NCBI GenBank assembly: GCA_019787685.1
Contig: JAHNUO010000003.1
Coordinates: forward strand, 1,798,001-1,862,000
Source: Chiua virens
Lineage: Eukaryota > Basidiomycota > Agaricomycetes > Boletales > Boletaceae
Direction of reading: 5' to 3'
Length of the DNA stretch: 64,000 bases
The position numbers and the translations under genes are program-made. Below, piece after piece: positions 46,401 to 58,371 of this stretch (the stretch's first letter is position 1; the number at the start of each line of letters is the position of its first letter). The notes beneath the pieces are model-generated. The model saw only the letters and a program-made list of their open reading frames with translations, had not been told where the DNA came from and did not search any database.

Positions 46401-47814
46401 GTGGGCGTGTGGCAGTGGAGTAGTCGGATCAGCCATGCCAAACGATGGGTAGGAAGTCGAACTGAACTCAGGTTCATTGTCATCATCACCCAACTTTTGG
46501 AATTGGTAAAGATACCTATGGACGGATGAACCAACGTCCAGAAGACGGAAGTATGAACGTAACTCACTGGTTACCGAATTCAGAAGCAACAAAAAGAAAA
46601 CCGGATTTAAGAATACAGAGGCCATGAGCCACAGGTACAGTGTCGAAATACTTGATTTTGAGTCCCCTGACTTCGTCTTCTTCATGGTCTATCGTGACTT
46701 TGAACAGGTCGCCATCTTCACTTTGAAGGAGGAAGAAAAAGGCGCCCTAGACGACACGCAAATTAAGAGATATGATATAGAAGCCAATAAGCGACAGACC
46801 TTCATTTTGTGCATGACGGCTGCAATAATTATGACACCTCTTGAGGGATCCTCGAGGGGATGTCTTCGGCGCGGGATGGGGACACGGTGTTGTGGCTTAT
46901 CTATGTGCCGGTATATGATGTGGTCCTCACAACAAACAAGGACACCAGAAGGTCCATCAAATCGGTCGGTTGACGCTACTTGTCCCCCAGGGACTTGAAC
47001 GAGGAGATTTGCACGTGGATCGGTGGGTTCACTCCACTTTCGGACAACGTGATTGAGGCCGAGGTCCAGCTCATAGTAAGTTAGCATCTAGATGAAAGTT
47101 TGCCTAAGTGAACAGCGCGGAGAGCCAACCAAAGCACACACTTTTTCTGCGTTGTTGAAGGCTTCCCCGGTTGGGTCCTGATCAGACTCCGTATAGTCGA
47201 CCTCCAATGCGGCAAACAAGGGGTTTTCGAACCCGACGTCAAGACCAATAATGTGGTGTATAATCGCGTTATTTTTGTGTGCTTCCAATGGCGAGGAGAT
47301 TGTCAAGTTGGCCGCCGCATCCCTGTTCAGAATATACACGAGCTTTGCCTTCTCTACCGCGGAAATCATAACGCTACGGCCTTTGGGATCAGTGGCAAGA
47401 TATTGACCAGGAACAATTCGTCGCGCGCCGGACTTTCCAAAGGTTTCTTGATGTAGTTTGACGAAGCTGCTGGTTTTTGGGTCATAGTCCAAGATGATAA
47501 TTCGACCGGAGTCGGACCCTACTATGGCGTAGTCTGAGAACGAAGATGAGATTACAAGAAAAAACGTAGATACGTACGAGGGGCTCACCCTTGGTACTGC
47601 CTGTCAGCCGGAAAGCCGCCAGTGAACGTATTGAACCAAAGACATCGGATGCAATGACTGTGGACAGTTTTCCCGTCTGGACATCGGGTCGTAAGAGCTC
47701 GAGGCGAGTACCGCGCGAAACAATAATTTCTTGTGTACGTGCGCCTGAGAAGTTACCAACGATTGCCTGCGTTGCAGCCGTTGGAGGTTGCAGCGTCAAA
47801 TTGTACAAATGCAT
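43491..47814 (-). CDS. RSE1: Splicing factor 3B subunit 3 (RSE1/SF3B3/SAP130)
   Basis: A U2 snRNP beta-propeller scaffold related to DDB1 and CPSF-A. The N-terminus [20 protein letters not shown], then [53 protein letters not shown] and [11 protein letters not shown] are diagnostic. [21 protein letters not shown] and [20 protein letters not shown] segments and a C-terminal CPSF_A domain ending [11 protein letters not shown] follow. About ten exons. Two frame breaks lie inside conserved segments: 45531-45532 (plus AG; LTAPPV-SICIADM) and 44462-44463 (plus [16 protein letters not shown]). Each repairs to a synonymous Val or Ser wobble if the pair is one base. Confidence 0.93.
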
Positions 47815-47999
47815 ACCGAAACTCGTTCACCCAAGCGAAGAACGTTGATGGTCGGAAGAACCTTGACAAATTGTAGTTCAGTAAAGGTTTCTGAACAAGC
47901 CGACTTTGGCTTTGTTTGTTCGCGTTGAACGGTTAGTATTACTAGTACTTGGTTCTTAGCTAACTATATTCAAACCAATATGAATGTGATCATATGCGA

Positions 48000-50203
48000 C
48001 TAAAGAGTGTATCTGAACAAAGGACTGTCGTCTCCCATGTCTCTAAATTCATCCATCCGATCCTCGATGATTCCACGCTCGCGACATAGCGCCTCTTTCC
48101 GCCTGTTGATTCTGTTGTAATCCCACATCGCAAATATGGACAGGATGATCCTGACAAGATTTCGTCAACAAACGTGTAATGGTGTCATTAGATGAAGGCG
48201 CACGAGAGACTCAGCCAACCCATGATTGCCCCATGCCCGACATGAAACCGGGGAGGATCAAGATAAACGAAGGACGAACAGATTCTGGTACAGTTCATTT
48301 AGGCCACATCATGCTGAACAGGGATGCGCGACTTACCCTCCAAGGTTTCCCAATCCAATGACCATGGCAATGACAACACCGCGCTTCACATCGCCACCGG
48401 CATTTGCACCGGCCCACGCAAGGTCGACAGCAATCGTCGGAAATACACCTACCGCAGCGAGAACGGCCCCAGCATATGATGCACTAGGACTCGACTGGGT
48501 GTATAGGACAAGATACCCCACCAAGGAGACAATTGCCCCAGCGATTACGTACGGCCCGCGGAGTCTCTGAATGTCGGAACAGATTCCAACAAGAATGGTA
48601 CACACACAACCCGCAACGAAAGGAGGCACGGAAAGTAGCTGGGCATTGGCAGTGGAGAAACCTAGCTCACTAATGATGGTAGGGGTGAAAAGGGCGATCG
48701 CGTAGACGGGAACGAGTAAACTGTCAGTGCGTCAAAACGTCTCAATCTGTACAAGGTAGTGTGCGATTCACATACCCAATGTAGATACCGATTTGCACAA
48801 AAGTTTTATAGTCCTTGACAGCTTGCAGAACAAATTTGAAGTCATAGTGCGTGGCGAGATTTTGCGAGTCGTTCTTTAACAACCCAACGATAGTGTGTCT
48901 CTCATTCTCAGTCAAGAATGACGCTGTCTCCGGATACTAGACAGGAGTCTGTGAGTATATGTACAAGATCAGGACATTTTAGTGCGCACATCATACATAA
49001 AGAAAAATGCACTGGAGGCCACAACCATTGTAACTGGAGCGATGCATGATCTAAGTTCGATCGCCGTCACCTTGCAATGAACCAGAGACTCACCGAGTCC
49101 TTCCAAGCAGAACTAACCACTAAAGTTAGTGTCTTTCACTGCTTATTCTATGGAAATTGCTTACTATCCACTGCCAGCCATGGAGACCACCGACCCTGCC
49201 AACGGGAGTGAGCCTGGTGGCAAAAGAAGATTCTTTGAAAACATTCCATACCCTTCCATTTTTTCGATAGCGTATCTTATCAAGTAGTGAATGAGTAGTA
49301 TGTCTCACGGAATCGAAATAGCACTCACGCAAGAATGCCGCCAAAAGCGCCCGCGACGGTTGCAGCAGAGAAGAAAATGGCAATACGCATTGCACGATCC
49401 GCACGCGGATACCACAGTGAAATATAGTAGGTGACACCTGGAAATAGCCCAGCTTCTGTGAGACCAAGGAAAACCCTTGCACTACAATATGAGGATACAT
49501 CGTCAGTGAGCGCAGGTAAGTCGTAAACTCTCAATTCAAACTCTTACACGAGGAGTCCTTGATATGTGTGCACAAGGCACATGAGCGTCATCACCAGACC
49601 CCATGCTAGCATGATCAGAGGTACTATATTAACAAGGTTGGTCAGAAGGGGATGGCGGCATAACAACGACTAGCATCATACTCCATCTGGATGGCCGAAA
49701 GAGCTTGAGGATGATGTTTCTGCGAGAAGTTATTTTACGAAGTGGGTATATGCCGCTTCTACTTACGATGGGACTTCCGCGAGACTGTATAGAACCTGAA
49801 GGAGCGTTAGTCAATATTCAGGGAAGCAAAAAAAAGAATCCGCACGAAGAAAACGGCGGCAGCAGTATTGTACCTGAGCCCAACGAGGTGTAAGTCAGCG
49901 GACATGCCCGCGACTCTAGCGTTGCCTGAGGGTAGCATGAGGCGCTTATGACCGACATGATACGGGAAGATACTTGCCAACATTCGAACGATCTCTGGAA
50001 GCAGGGACCAATCAGGAATCGGGACGGGTGACATTCAACCGAATAACTCACAGGAACGATAGAAGATATAACAAAGAAACCAGAGGAAGGATGTGCCAGT
50101 CTACCTTGCGAAGCAGCCTAGCGCGCTCTGCAGGGTCGAGAGGGACGATGGCAACTTCTTTTCCATCATCAATCTCTACGCTTCCCTTGGTGGATGGTGG
50201 CAT
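48000..50203 (-). CDS. MFS transporter, anion:cation symporter family (DAL5/TNA1-like)
   Basis: An inner helix starts WHILPLVSLLYLLSFLDRSN, and DRSNVGNARVAGM is the signature of allantoate/nicotinate permease-type MFS proteins. FFVLYSLAEVPSNIILKLFR, LGLTEAGLFPGVTYYISLWY, GAFGGILAYAIEKMEG, then WQWIFCLEGL, KDYKTFVQIGIYI, LVGICSDIQRLRGPYVI and YNRINRRKEA near the end follow. About twelve exons of a roughly 490-residue protein join in frame. One intron (49926-49977) is GC-AG with donor GCAAGT. The start ATGCCACCATCCACC is at 50203. The substrate (an organic anion such as a vitamin or purine breakdown product) cannot be told from sequence alone. No frame break was found. Confidence 0.88.
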
Positions 50204-52137
50204 ATCCGTGGATGTTGAAAACGAGGGGGTATTTGGTGCAAGCCCACTGCCAAGGGGGCCTGGCTTTTACAGTCCTGAACCTGACCTAAACATCACGTTA
50301 CACATAACACATAATATCTGCTTTCCGAGGATATGACCGGATTAGGTTGAACTCGAGGCGCCCTGGCCCTTCCGAACTAGGCTGACAGTAGGCCACACTG
50401 TGTCCGGGTTATCATGTACACGAGTGATCCAGCCTGCTTACTGATGCCCAGTATTGATGTCTTGAGAACATGCCATCAGGCGCATGTTATCGTTTGGGTA
50501 TGTCAGGACCGGAAACCGCGCTGCGTGGGTCTCAGGCTCGAGATCGGGTTACCATGCCAGTGCGATCTACTAGTATTAGGCGGAGACAGTGGCGTCACCA
50601 CGGTCCAACGATTTAGACCCCGTATTTCTGCATACATAAGTAGTTGTTGGCAACCGAGTACAGTATACTGAGTACTAACCGGAACCACGGTACTCCAAGC
50701 GGGGTACCTTGCCTCCCCGGAGACGATCTGGCACGCTTGGACGTCGAGTTGCCGGACAAGTTGAACGCTTGCCCGCCGCATGTCGGATGACGCCTTTCGG
50801 CTATTATAAATACACCACCCAATACGGAGTCCGAGTCATCTCTGAGATCTGAGATCTGAGTCTCTTCTCTTCCAACTTATTAGAGGCTACAATCTCTTGC
50901 AATCGCGAAGAAGCTCACATCATGATCACTCGCGGTCCAAGCCTTGCATCCTTACCTCGATAACTACTCTCCCACTGAACCCATCGAGCTTTCAAAGCAC
51001 AGACGCGGCGGCGTCTTTTTGAGTCAACTTACCCTGGACGTGGCAAAAAAAAATGTTTGTTTCGTCTTGCAAAAACTCTGGGACGTGGTATGTCCCACCG
51101 TGGATATCCTCTAGACGATACATCCGTGACGCCACCTGGTGGTTCCCGACCGCCGAGTTCATGTTATTGCCTTTATACGTTGATGGTCCATAAGTGAATA
51201 CCCCGACATGCCCATGGTAGTACCTCCTTCGTGTTATGACGGTACGATGCCCCGGACCCAACTTGGATGGACGTCACCATCGGGCGAAACAACACTGCTG
51301 GCCAGTGTGAAAGTCTCATGCGTTCACACCGAACTAGCCCACCTCGACAGCTGGTGAAGACGCTCGGCGTAAGGGTGCATCCCGCATGTCACGGTCTCGC
51401 GAACCAGACCGAGCCGTCCGCGTCCGCGTTTTGCGCTGCACGACAGCCACCTGTCCATCTGGCGACGACGCGTTCGGTCACGGAGCGCCTATGTAGCTCG
51501 TTCATCTCGCGGCAGCGATGCAGCTTGTCGGGTTCCGGTCCGCCGTTGGGACGAGTGGGCAATCGGGTAGCGAGGAGGGGCAGTGGTGGAGTTTTATAGG
51601 TATGTGGCCGAGCGGCCGACTTGATCATACTCGCGTAGGGGTTGCGATGAACAGGGTAACGAAAGAGTTGAACTCGAAGGAGCCTTCTGATCAGCGTGTT
51701 TTGTACATAGATTGAGTTGCCAAGCCAAGTCAAGCCGTGTGTGGCCCAATTGATCGGTTGACCTGATCGCTGGACCTGGATCAAGGACGCCGAGCAAGTC
51801 AGTGTACAGCGGTGATTTATTGGTAGGGATGTAGGTAAGATAGCGACTAAACTCATGTAGTAATACACCGAGAGAGCATTGACGGTGGGCATGGTCCGTC
51901 CATTGAGGTGGTACGTATACAGGGGCTACCATAAAGGGTATGGGATGATCTCGTTGAGGCGATAACGATTGAATCAAATAGATCGAGATACGGAGGGCCA
52001 GTAAGGGCAGGGAAGAGAGCGCAATGGCGGAGCTAGCTTTAAAAGTCTAGATCTCAGCCGGTAATGTGTCTTCTTTCATTAATCTTCTCCTTGTGTCATG
52101 CTTCCTGAGGTACTCCCTAGCGCGCTCCTCGAAGATT
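50204..52137. other. Gene-poor gap of 1.9 kb
   Basis: No protein-coding gene is supported on either strand. The notable element is an apparently complete promoter (TATA-like box at 50802, C/T-rich leader, three copies of TCTGAGA at 50841-50860) leading only to a 13-codon frame at 50922-50963. Other open frames (for example 51389-51892 minus) have no motif. Confidence 0.5.
50802..50860 (+). promoter_or_regulatory. Orphan TATA box and TCTGAGA heptamer triplet
   Basis: TATTATAAATAC at 50802-50813 is followed 30 nt later by TCTGAGA repeated nearly three times (50841-50860). A C/T-rich initiator-like stretch and ATG at 50922 come next. The ATG frame stops after 13 codons. Confidence 0.35.
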
Positions 52138-53170
52138 TCACAACTGTAGGAAGAGGCTATCTGGGACAAAGTCCTTGCGTTGTTCCCAAGGCTTGAGATC
52201 TACGACTTCGCATCTATCAATGGCAACCAGGACCATGCCGAAGCTATATGCATCCGCAAGGCAGCGGATCTTGGCACTCGCCACGCAGTACTTCGGGTGC
52301 AGCGAAGGGCCGAGTGCCGGGGTGAATTTGCTCCACAATCCTCGTTTGTGCCTTTGTGCCTGGAGTATTAGGCAGATTTATGGATGAGATGCTGGAAGGG
52401 ATCCGCAGGTTCGCCGGAAGGGGAGACGAAAATGGAATCCAGTGGAGACGGATCGACCAAAATCGAGAAGTTTTATGGAGTCAGAGGAATGGGTGACCTG
52501 GATGTTAAGAAGAGAGAGATCACCGTGGCTCAAACGAAAGGCGTGGAGGTGTGTGAGACCACTCAAGAGCTGGTTATGGAAATCGATTTTCTTGGCGCGC
52601 CCGAGAGGAGGGCGCTCGCGAATGACGTCGTAAAGGGAGCGACCATCGACAAATTCGAGGACCATTCCGACGTTCTCGAGGCAACCGAGGAAGGCCTGCG
52701 ATGTTACGATGACGAGAAACGGTTGTGTAAACGCGCAACTCTGCGAGGAACTGAGTTGTGACATCGTGGGCGTTTGATTGCATCTCGCCGTTGATCTCGA
52801 GCTGGACGACGTCAGGTTTTTTTACGACACATTTGAATACGACGGAAGCGGAGCCCTGGGCACAAGGTGCGAGATTGGAAGTGGGGTTTGGTGGAGCAGA
52901 GTAGGCGGATGGAGTTGGGAAGGAGAAGATGGAATTTGGGTGGCGCGGTGGTTTGTAAACGGGTATAGATGGATTGGGAGATTTTGTATCCTTGTCCTGC
53001 TGGATGAGTCGATGGCTGTAGTGACCATCGTCTGGTGCGACGGTCGTATCTTCGGAGGAAGTGAATGAATTGGAGGTGGTGTTTAGTGGTGGATCTTGCT
53101 GGTCGAGTTCGACTGGTAAGATGTATGAGTACCAGTGATGAGACGATATAAAGGGTACATGCCCATCCAC
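52138..53170 (-). CDS. Protein kinase-like protein with HGDL catalytic loop
   Basis: The kinase fold is recognisable. There is a Gly-rich loop (CAQGSASVVFKCVVKK), LAELRVYTTVSRHRNIAG, the hinge NVGMVLEFVDGRSLYDVIRE, and the catalytic loop LSHGDLSLLNIQV, where the usual HRD Arg is Gly. DFGRS, HPGTRPFAAPEVL (activation segment) and ADAYSFGMVLVAID follow. Asp of the loop, Asn and DFG Asp are present, so activity is possible. An intron lies after GRSVSTGFHF. Two frame breaks occur, at 52692-52693 (plus AG) and 52277-52278 (plus CT). The N-terminus is unclear: the open frame begins without an ATG near 53170, and the true start may be upstream (to about 53280) after another break. Confidence 0.6.
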
Positions 53171-53423
53171 CAGTTTTTCTTTGAAGTGAGTGTGATTCGC
53201 TTGACGTGCATTGTCAAAGGGTAGTTAAGGTGAATGGTGAATGATGTCATCAATGAACATATTCTCACGCCACAGCAACTGGGGATGTGGAGCTGCTGTC
53301 TGACTGGTTCTCGCTACTCCAAAGTCATGCACGACAACGCATCACAGGGCGAGTTCTCATTCGACTTCTCTCTTTTATATCTCACCTTTATTACCAGACT
53401 CTCCCTCCCAAGACTTGACAAGA

Positions 53424-54324
53424 ATGCTACACAACTGTTCCTCAGAGTCATCAGACTCCCTTCATACTTCCCCGGCTGCCCTCTCTGATCCTCACCACGA
53501 TCTCGTCTCTCCATTCTTGGCTACGGATTCTCAGTCACTGTCCTACTCTGGCCCTGCGTTGCATACGGCTGAAAACCAAGCCTCAACTCCGACCCTCTCT
53601 TTGTCCCAGCCATTTCACACCGTCCTCCCGTCCCCAGGCGCACTCTCAGAATTCTCCATTTCATCAGATAGCCCTTTTTACTCCTCCCATACCGAACTAG
53701 CGAAGCGCAGACCATTACCTCCATCTGCCTCGTCTTGCACATCCGACACTGTCCCATCTTCTCCACCTCCGTATCCCAGGTCTCTCCCGTCTGACGAGCC
53801 ACGGCTCATGTCCCGTGACCTCTCCAGACTCCCATCCGCTACCCATGCCACTCTCGCACCCGAGGCCCCAATAATCCTCCCTCCACAACCCGACGAACAG
53901 ACCGACCATCCTCGTGCTACATATGACACATTCCTCTGTCATTCTCCACCCACAAATACCTGGATTGTCGCCGAAACTTCTTCCTCGGAATATACCCTCC
54001 GTGTCTGCTTACCAGGCTTCAGACGCGATGGAATGCTCGTATCTTCTCTTTCAATTTACCATTTTTTCACTAATGTGCCACCCCAGAACCATTGCCACAA
54101 GAAGACGTCGCATTTTACATGTCGTCGCAGATTCCTGGGAGCCAGAGGGCGGTATGTCGCTTTATTTCAAATACCCTCTTGCAAATTCAGCTTGTATGTC
54201 AGGTCACTTTGAGCGCCGTGTCTCCTTTGGCTATGATGCCGAATTGGCACAAGTCAGAGCTGAATTTGACGGTGAGATGCTTCGAATAGTCGTCCCTCGT
54301 CGCATTTCCCTAGTGTCCTCCTGA
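53424..54324 (+). CDS. HSP20/alpha-crystallin-domain protein with long Ser/Pro N-terminus
   Basis: The first 170 residues are Ser/Pro/Thr-rich and disordered. The C-terminal part is a small heat-shock (ACD) beta-sandwich: TWIVAETSSSEYTLRVCLPGF, TIATRRRRILHVVADSW, GHFERRVSFGYDAELAQVRA, FDGEMLRIVVPRRI. Two introns: one after ..GFRRDGM, one after EPEGG. At 54036-54037 (CT) the frame before the first donor is one base too long; counting the pair once gives GM-Ser/Pro-TIATRRRR. It may bind unfolded proteins, but the sequence is divergent from classic HSP20s. The start is ATGCTACACAAC at 53424. Confidence 0.78.
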
Positions 54325-55034
54325 ATCGCTTCCAATCATCTCCACCTGGAGATAAGCCCTCGGTTCGTGTCGCGCTCGCCTTAGACTATGTGCATCAAGC
54401 CAGCCCGCAATGAAATGGCCGTTTCGCACATCGATAATCTAACATCCTGCGTAATTTCAAGCTCACATTGCTGCCCGTTGCAAGTCAAGTGTATTACTAC
54501 CGACCCGATATCATCCGCGTTAACACCGAAGCATGTCGCATCCACAACTAACCTTTGCTGGGACAATTATATTACTTTCTTTTATTTTCTGCAAAATAGC
54601 TTGTTCATTCGTCCTTCTTGCCCCGTCTTGCTTCGGGCAACATTGATTTCCATCTTCATTTTGTTTTTATACCACTTGTCCTTTGTAATGGAATTTTATC
54701 TATGACAGCTCGCCGTGCGTGCATTTGACCGCGTGACATGACGCTTGCCATCAGATGGTGCGTTGAGCTTGATTCTCTCCTTCCATATGATATTTCTCGG
54801 GCCGGAATCGAGACGGCTGTTTAGGCCACTGCGGAGAGTGTGCTCTTCCGCTCCCTGTAGAGCAGCCTCAGGTCTGCCGCAGCAGAGTGATCTTTTGGAG
54901 AGGTACCGCAATTTGGTTACGGTCGGATCACATACGACGACTGTCATGCAGGTACGTACGTGACTGTGTATTGCATTGGCTAGTGCTCCACTTCAAAAGG
55001 CACCGATGAGTCATTCTAATGACACATCACTCAG
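54325..55034. other. Intergenic, 0.7 kb
   Basis: AT-rich in the first part. I see no gene; it precedes the AFG1-like pseudogene. Confidence 0.5.
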
Positions 55035-56570
55035 CTCCGTAGGTTACAACGCCAGCTCGATGGTTATGCTCCGGCGCATGCATTCGGTTTGTTGTCCGAG
55101 GAGTACACCCTGATGGACAGGCTCCGACCCAGCGCCAAACCTCCCTCGTTCGTGTCCGGCGCCTGTCCGAAGAATTGGAAAGGCTAGACACACCCAAGGT
55201 CCGACATCACACATCTCGAGACGGTCGGCGTATTTGATTTTCTACAGGGCCTTCGGTCCACCTGGTTCTGGCAAGAATTTTTCTCGTCGATCTTTGGCAT
55301 GCCTCTCTTCCGACACCGTTTCAGATGCGCAAACAATACAGCCAGCTGGTGCTAGAGCTGTGCCGTGCCGTGTGGGAAGAGACACGGCGGCGGATGGGAC
55401 GTGTGCGTGCTGCTAATGCGCGGATCACTTCTCCTGCCTTGGCCCCTATCCGTCCGACAGCGGTCGCCCGATGATCGCGTTCGCGATCGCATAGTGGTTC
55501 GTGCTCCGGCACTGGCTGCTCGTGTTTGACGAGGTATAGCTCCTAGACGTGTCGAGCGCGGGGATATGTTGTCGTGGTATTGGCGGATGGGCGGGGTGGT
55601 GGTCAGGACGTCTAACAAGGTGCCGGAGGAGTTGTACGTGAATGGGGTTCAACGGGAGAGTCTGGAGCCGTTTTTGGAGGCGCTAAAGGTCCGTTGTCCT
55701 GTCGTAGGTCTCGGCGCTGCAGTATTGGCGGCGGGTCAAGGGGGCGAAACTCGGAGGGCGGCAATATGCTCACTCGCGAGGTAGCTGATGCACATGGCTC
55801 GAATGACATCGCGGATGCTCCCACATGCAGGACACTAGATGTCTTTGGGAGACAACCCTCAGTTCCACGGTCCTTGAACAGGGTTTTCAAATTCGGCTTT
55901 GCGCAACTGTGTGACGAGGCAAGTCGACCCTCTGCCTTCTTATGCCGTGCATTCTGACGTGCAAGTACAGTCACTGGGTCCCGCGGATTATCTGACGCTG
56001 GCATCTAACTACCATACGACCATCATTACGGACACACCCATTCTCGGATTATCGGCTAAGAACCAATTATGGCGATTCATATCTCATAGATGCACTCTAC
56101 GAAGCACGTTGTCGGTTGATCTGCCATGCAGAGACAAACCCTGAAGATTTCTTTTTCCCTGAAGCATCGATCGAGACCTCATGCACATGGAAAGCGTTGC
56201 AGACATGCAGGACGTGTTCCGTCCAAACGTCTCCATGTACAGCACACCTGCCATGAGCGAAGCGCCCTTCCAGGGTTCGACAATCTGGACATCTTTCTGG
56301 CATGTCGTCCACGCGGCACGACACGCGTTGGGCACGCTCACATCTCTGTTCAGGTCAAGAAGAGCGATTTACGTTCAAGCGGGCACTCTCACGATTGGTG
56401 GAGATGACGTCGTTGAGTTATCGGCTTGAGGAACAGTGGAATCCGCTGTCATTGATGGAGCGCAAGTGGGAGAGTCGGGTGGAATCTGATTCTGGAATCT
56501 CTACCGAGGCGGAAGGTCACGCGCTGAACACTCGTCCAGAGGCACCGCGTTATTGGTTCTGACCATGTTT
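55035..56570 (+). pseudogene. Pseudogene of an AFG1/LACE1-type mitochondrial AAA ATPase
   Basis: Pieces in correct order but several frames match the AFG1 family. They are GPPGSGK (Walker A, 55262 region), FLVDLWHASLPTPFQMRKQY, QLVLELCRAVWEETRRRMGR, LLVFDEV followed by TAG (where Gln is expected) and LLDVSSAG, LSWYWRMGGVVVRTSNKVPE, LEPFLEALKVRCPVVGL, DYLTLASNYHTTIITDTP, LIDALYEARCRLICHAETNP, PNVSMYSTPAMSEAP and FKRALSRLVEMTSLSYRLEE. A stop, a deletion after SSAG, missing exon segments and frame changes show real decay. The functional parent is not in the window. Confidence 0.8.
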
Positions 56571-56738
56571 GGGGTGTCAGGGGAAAAGGCGAGGGTGGAA
56601 AGGCCAAGAGCCGTCGCGAATGATAATAATATAATCTTATCTCTCGCAAGCGATCTACCCTAATATGGAAGTCTGCTCTCACGTATGTCGATACCTTGTC
56701 GTTTTCTGTTTGACTAGAAATCAACGACAGGGCACGCG

Positions 56739-58102
56739 ATGGCCACGAACTCACTCGAATCGCCAGCTACCCAAAGCCCAGCGAACATCATCACCGCACT
56801 CGGCAACGCCTTTAAGAACCAGAATGGTGAGCCCATCGCAAGCGAACGTATCGCCCAACTCCTCGCCCAAAACATGGGCCAACTCGGGGAGCTTGCGCGT
56901 CAGGGGAAGCTGAGTCCACAGCAAATTCAGCAGGTGCGTTCCCTTGTCTCTGTTTGCCGTGCAACGTCGAGTGCACGCACAAGACCGATCACTCATACCT
57001 CTCGTTCTCGTGCAGCTGAAAGAATACGCGGAGCGGTACAAGCCCCCGACGACGGCGACGGCGAGTACGTCCGGGACGAGCCCCACCGGGACGACCACCG
57101 CTGCCAAGGTGCGCGTGCCACTCATCCAAACGCGGTGCGCTTGTCTCATGTCGCTGTCTCTCTTCGTTGCGCGTGTGCGCTTGCCATCTCTTAGACGACG
57201 ACCCCAGCGACGACGACGGCTACCGCGACGGCGGCCACGTCTGCGCTCAGGAGCGCTGCATCACCGGCACCGGTGTTGACGTCTATGCCGGGGGATGGTT
57301 ATCCGATCAGTCAGACGCTCAACACGACGAATCCGGGACCGGTTCAATGGGCGACGGCGCAGCAGGGACGGGCGACGTTGACGGGTGGGATCACGGGCGG
57401 GCGGGTGTCAGGTGAGTCGTTCTTTCCCCTAACGCGGTCGCATTTCGATTTGGCGCTTGGTGTTTGGTGGTGTGACACGATGACCGAGCGTTGGAATCGT
57501 GATGGTTGATATTGATGTCGACCACAGGCACGCCGTCGCAGGTCGCACGGGGTGACGATGGGTCGTCGCTCACGGTCGATGACGGACGGGCGAGGAGGAA
57601 GAACACCCCTGGTGATCAAAGCATGCGGCGGTCGATACAAGACCTCGTGACGAGCATCGACCCAAACGTGCGGATCGAGCCCGAGGTCGAGGATGTGCGT
57701 GTTCGTTACTCTCTTGGTTGTCTTCTTTGGGTTGACGACGACGCCAGTTGCTCTTGCAAATCGCCGACGAGTTCATTGATTCGGTGACGAATTTCGGGTG
57801 TCGGCTTACGAAACACCGAGGGGGGGATACGCTCGAGGTCAAGGATTTGCAACTCCATCTTGGTAGGTGTGGTCGATCCTATGATAAATAGTGCTCATTG
57901 GCGCTAAACAGAACGAAATCACAACATTCGTATTCCTGGATTCGCCTCGGACGATACGCGCATCTCATTATCGCAGGCGACCGTAACTCCTGCTGTACCT
58001 GCACCAACAACGAAAAAGGCCGCTCAGGGTACTACCATGACGCTTCGGAGCCAGCGGTTGGCTCAAGTGCAACAGGCCAAACGGGAGGCGAAATTGATTT
58101 GA
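56739..58102 (+). CDS. TAF12: TFIID/SAGA subunit TAF12 (histone-fold)
   Basis: TAF12 pairs with TAF4 (TFIID) or ADA1 (SAGA) through an H2B-like histone fold. The C-terminal half shows [58 protein letters not shown] and NHNIRIPGF, all family-specific. The N-terminus is a Gln/Asn-containing helical part ([20 protein letters not shown]). Thr/Ala-rich low-complexity sequence joins it to the fold. Six exons fit with clean GT-AG sites. The tail ([20 protein letters not shown]) is typical. The start at 56739 follows a short leader. No frame break. Confidence 0.92.
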
Positions 58103-58371
58103 TAGAGTTTCATGCACACGCTTCTTTCCCATTCCTTTTGCTGTTGTATTCACATCCTGTACGCCATCTTTGCAATATCAATTGTGATCTGTATCTCTTA
58201 GATATTACTGCGAAAATCTAAGTACATTGGGTATCATCAACTGGAAACCGTATGGCGCACGCGCGGATAAGCATAGTTCTACTCGTCAGACTCCATGTGA
58301 ATACGTTAAGAATCCGTTTCCGTTTCACCGAAAATCGTCCAGCCAGGCTGATGCTCTGCAAGTGCCATGAC

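Noticed and set aside
51389..51892. 167-codon minus-strand frame in the gene-poor gap
   Set aside because: No motif, no conserved spacing and no supporting promoter; the region lacks other signs of coding.
33344..54037. Programmed +1 ribosomal frameshifting as the cause of the frame breaks
   Set aside because: Too many genes, no common slippery codon or stimulatory structure, and the pairs also include AG and GT at varied contexts, two of them next to each other in NKAP. Allele doubling explains all sites more simply.
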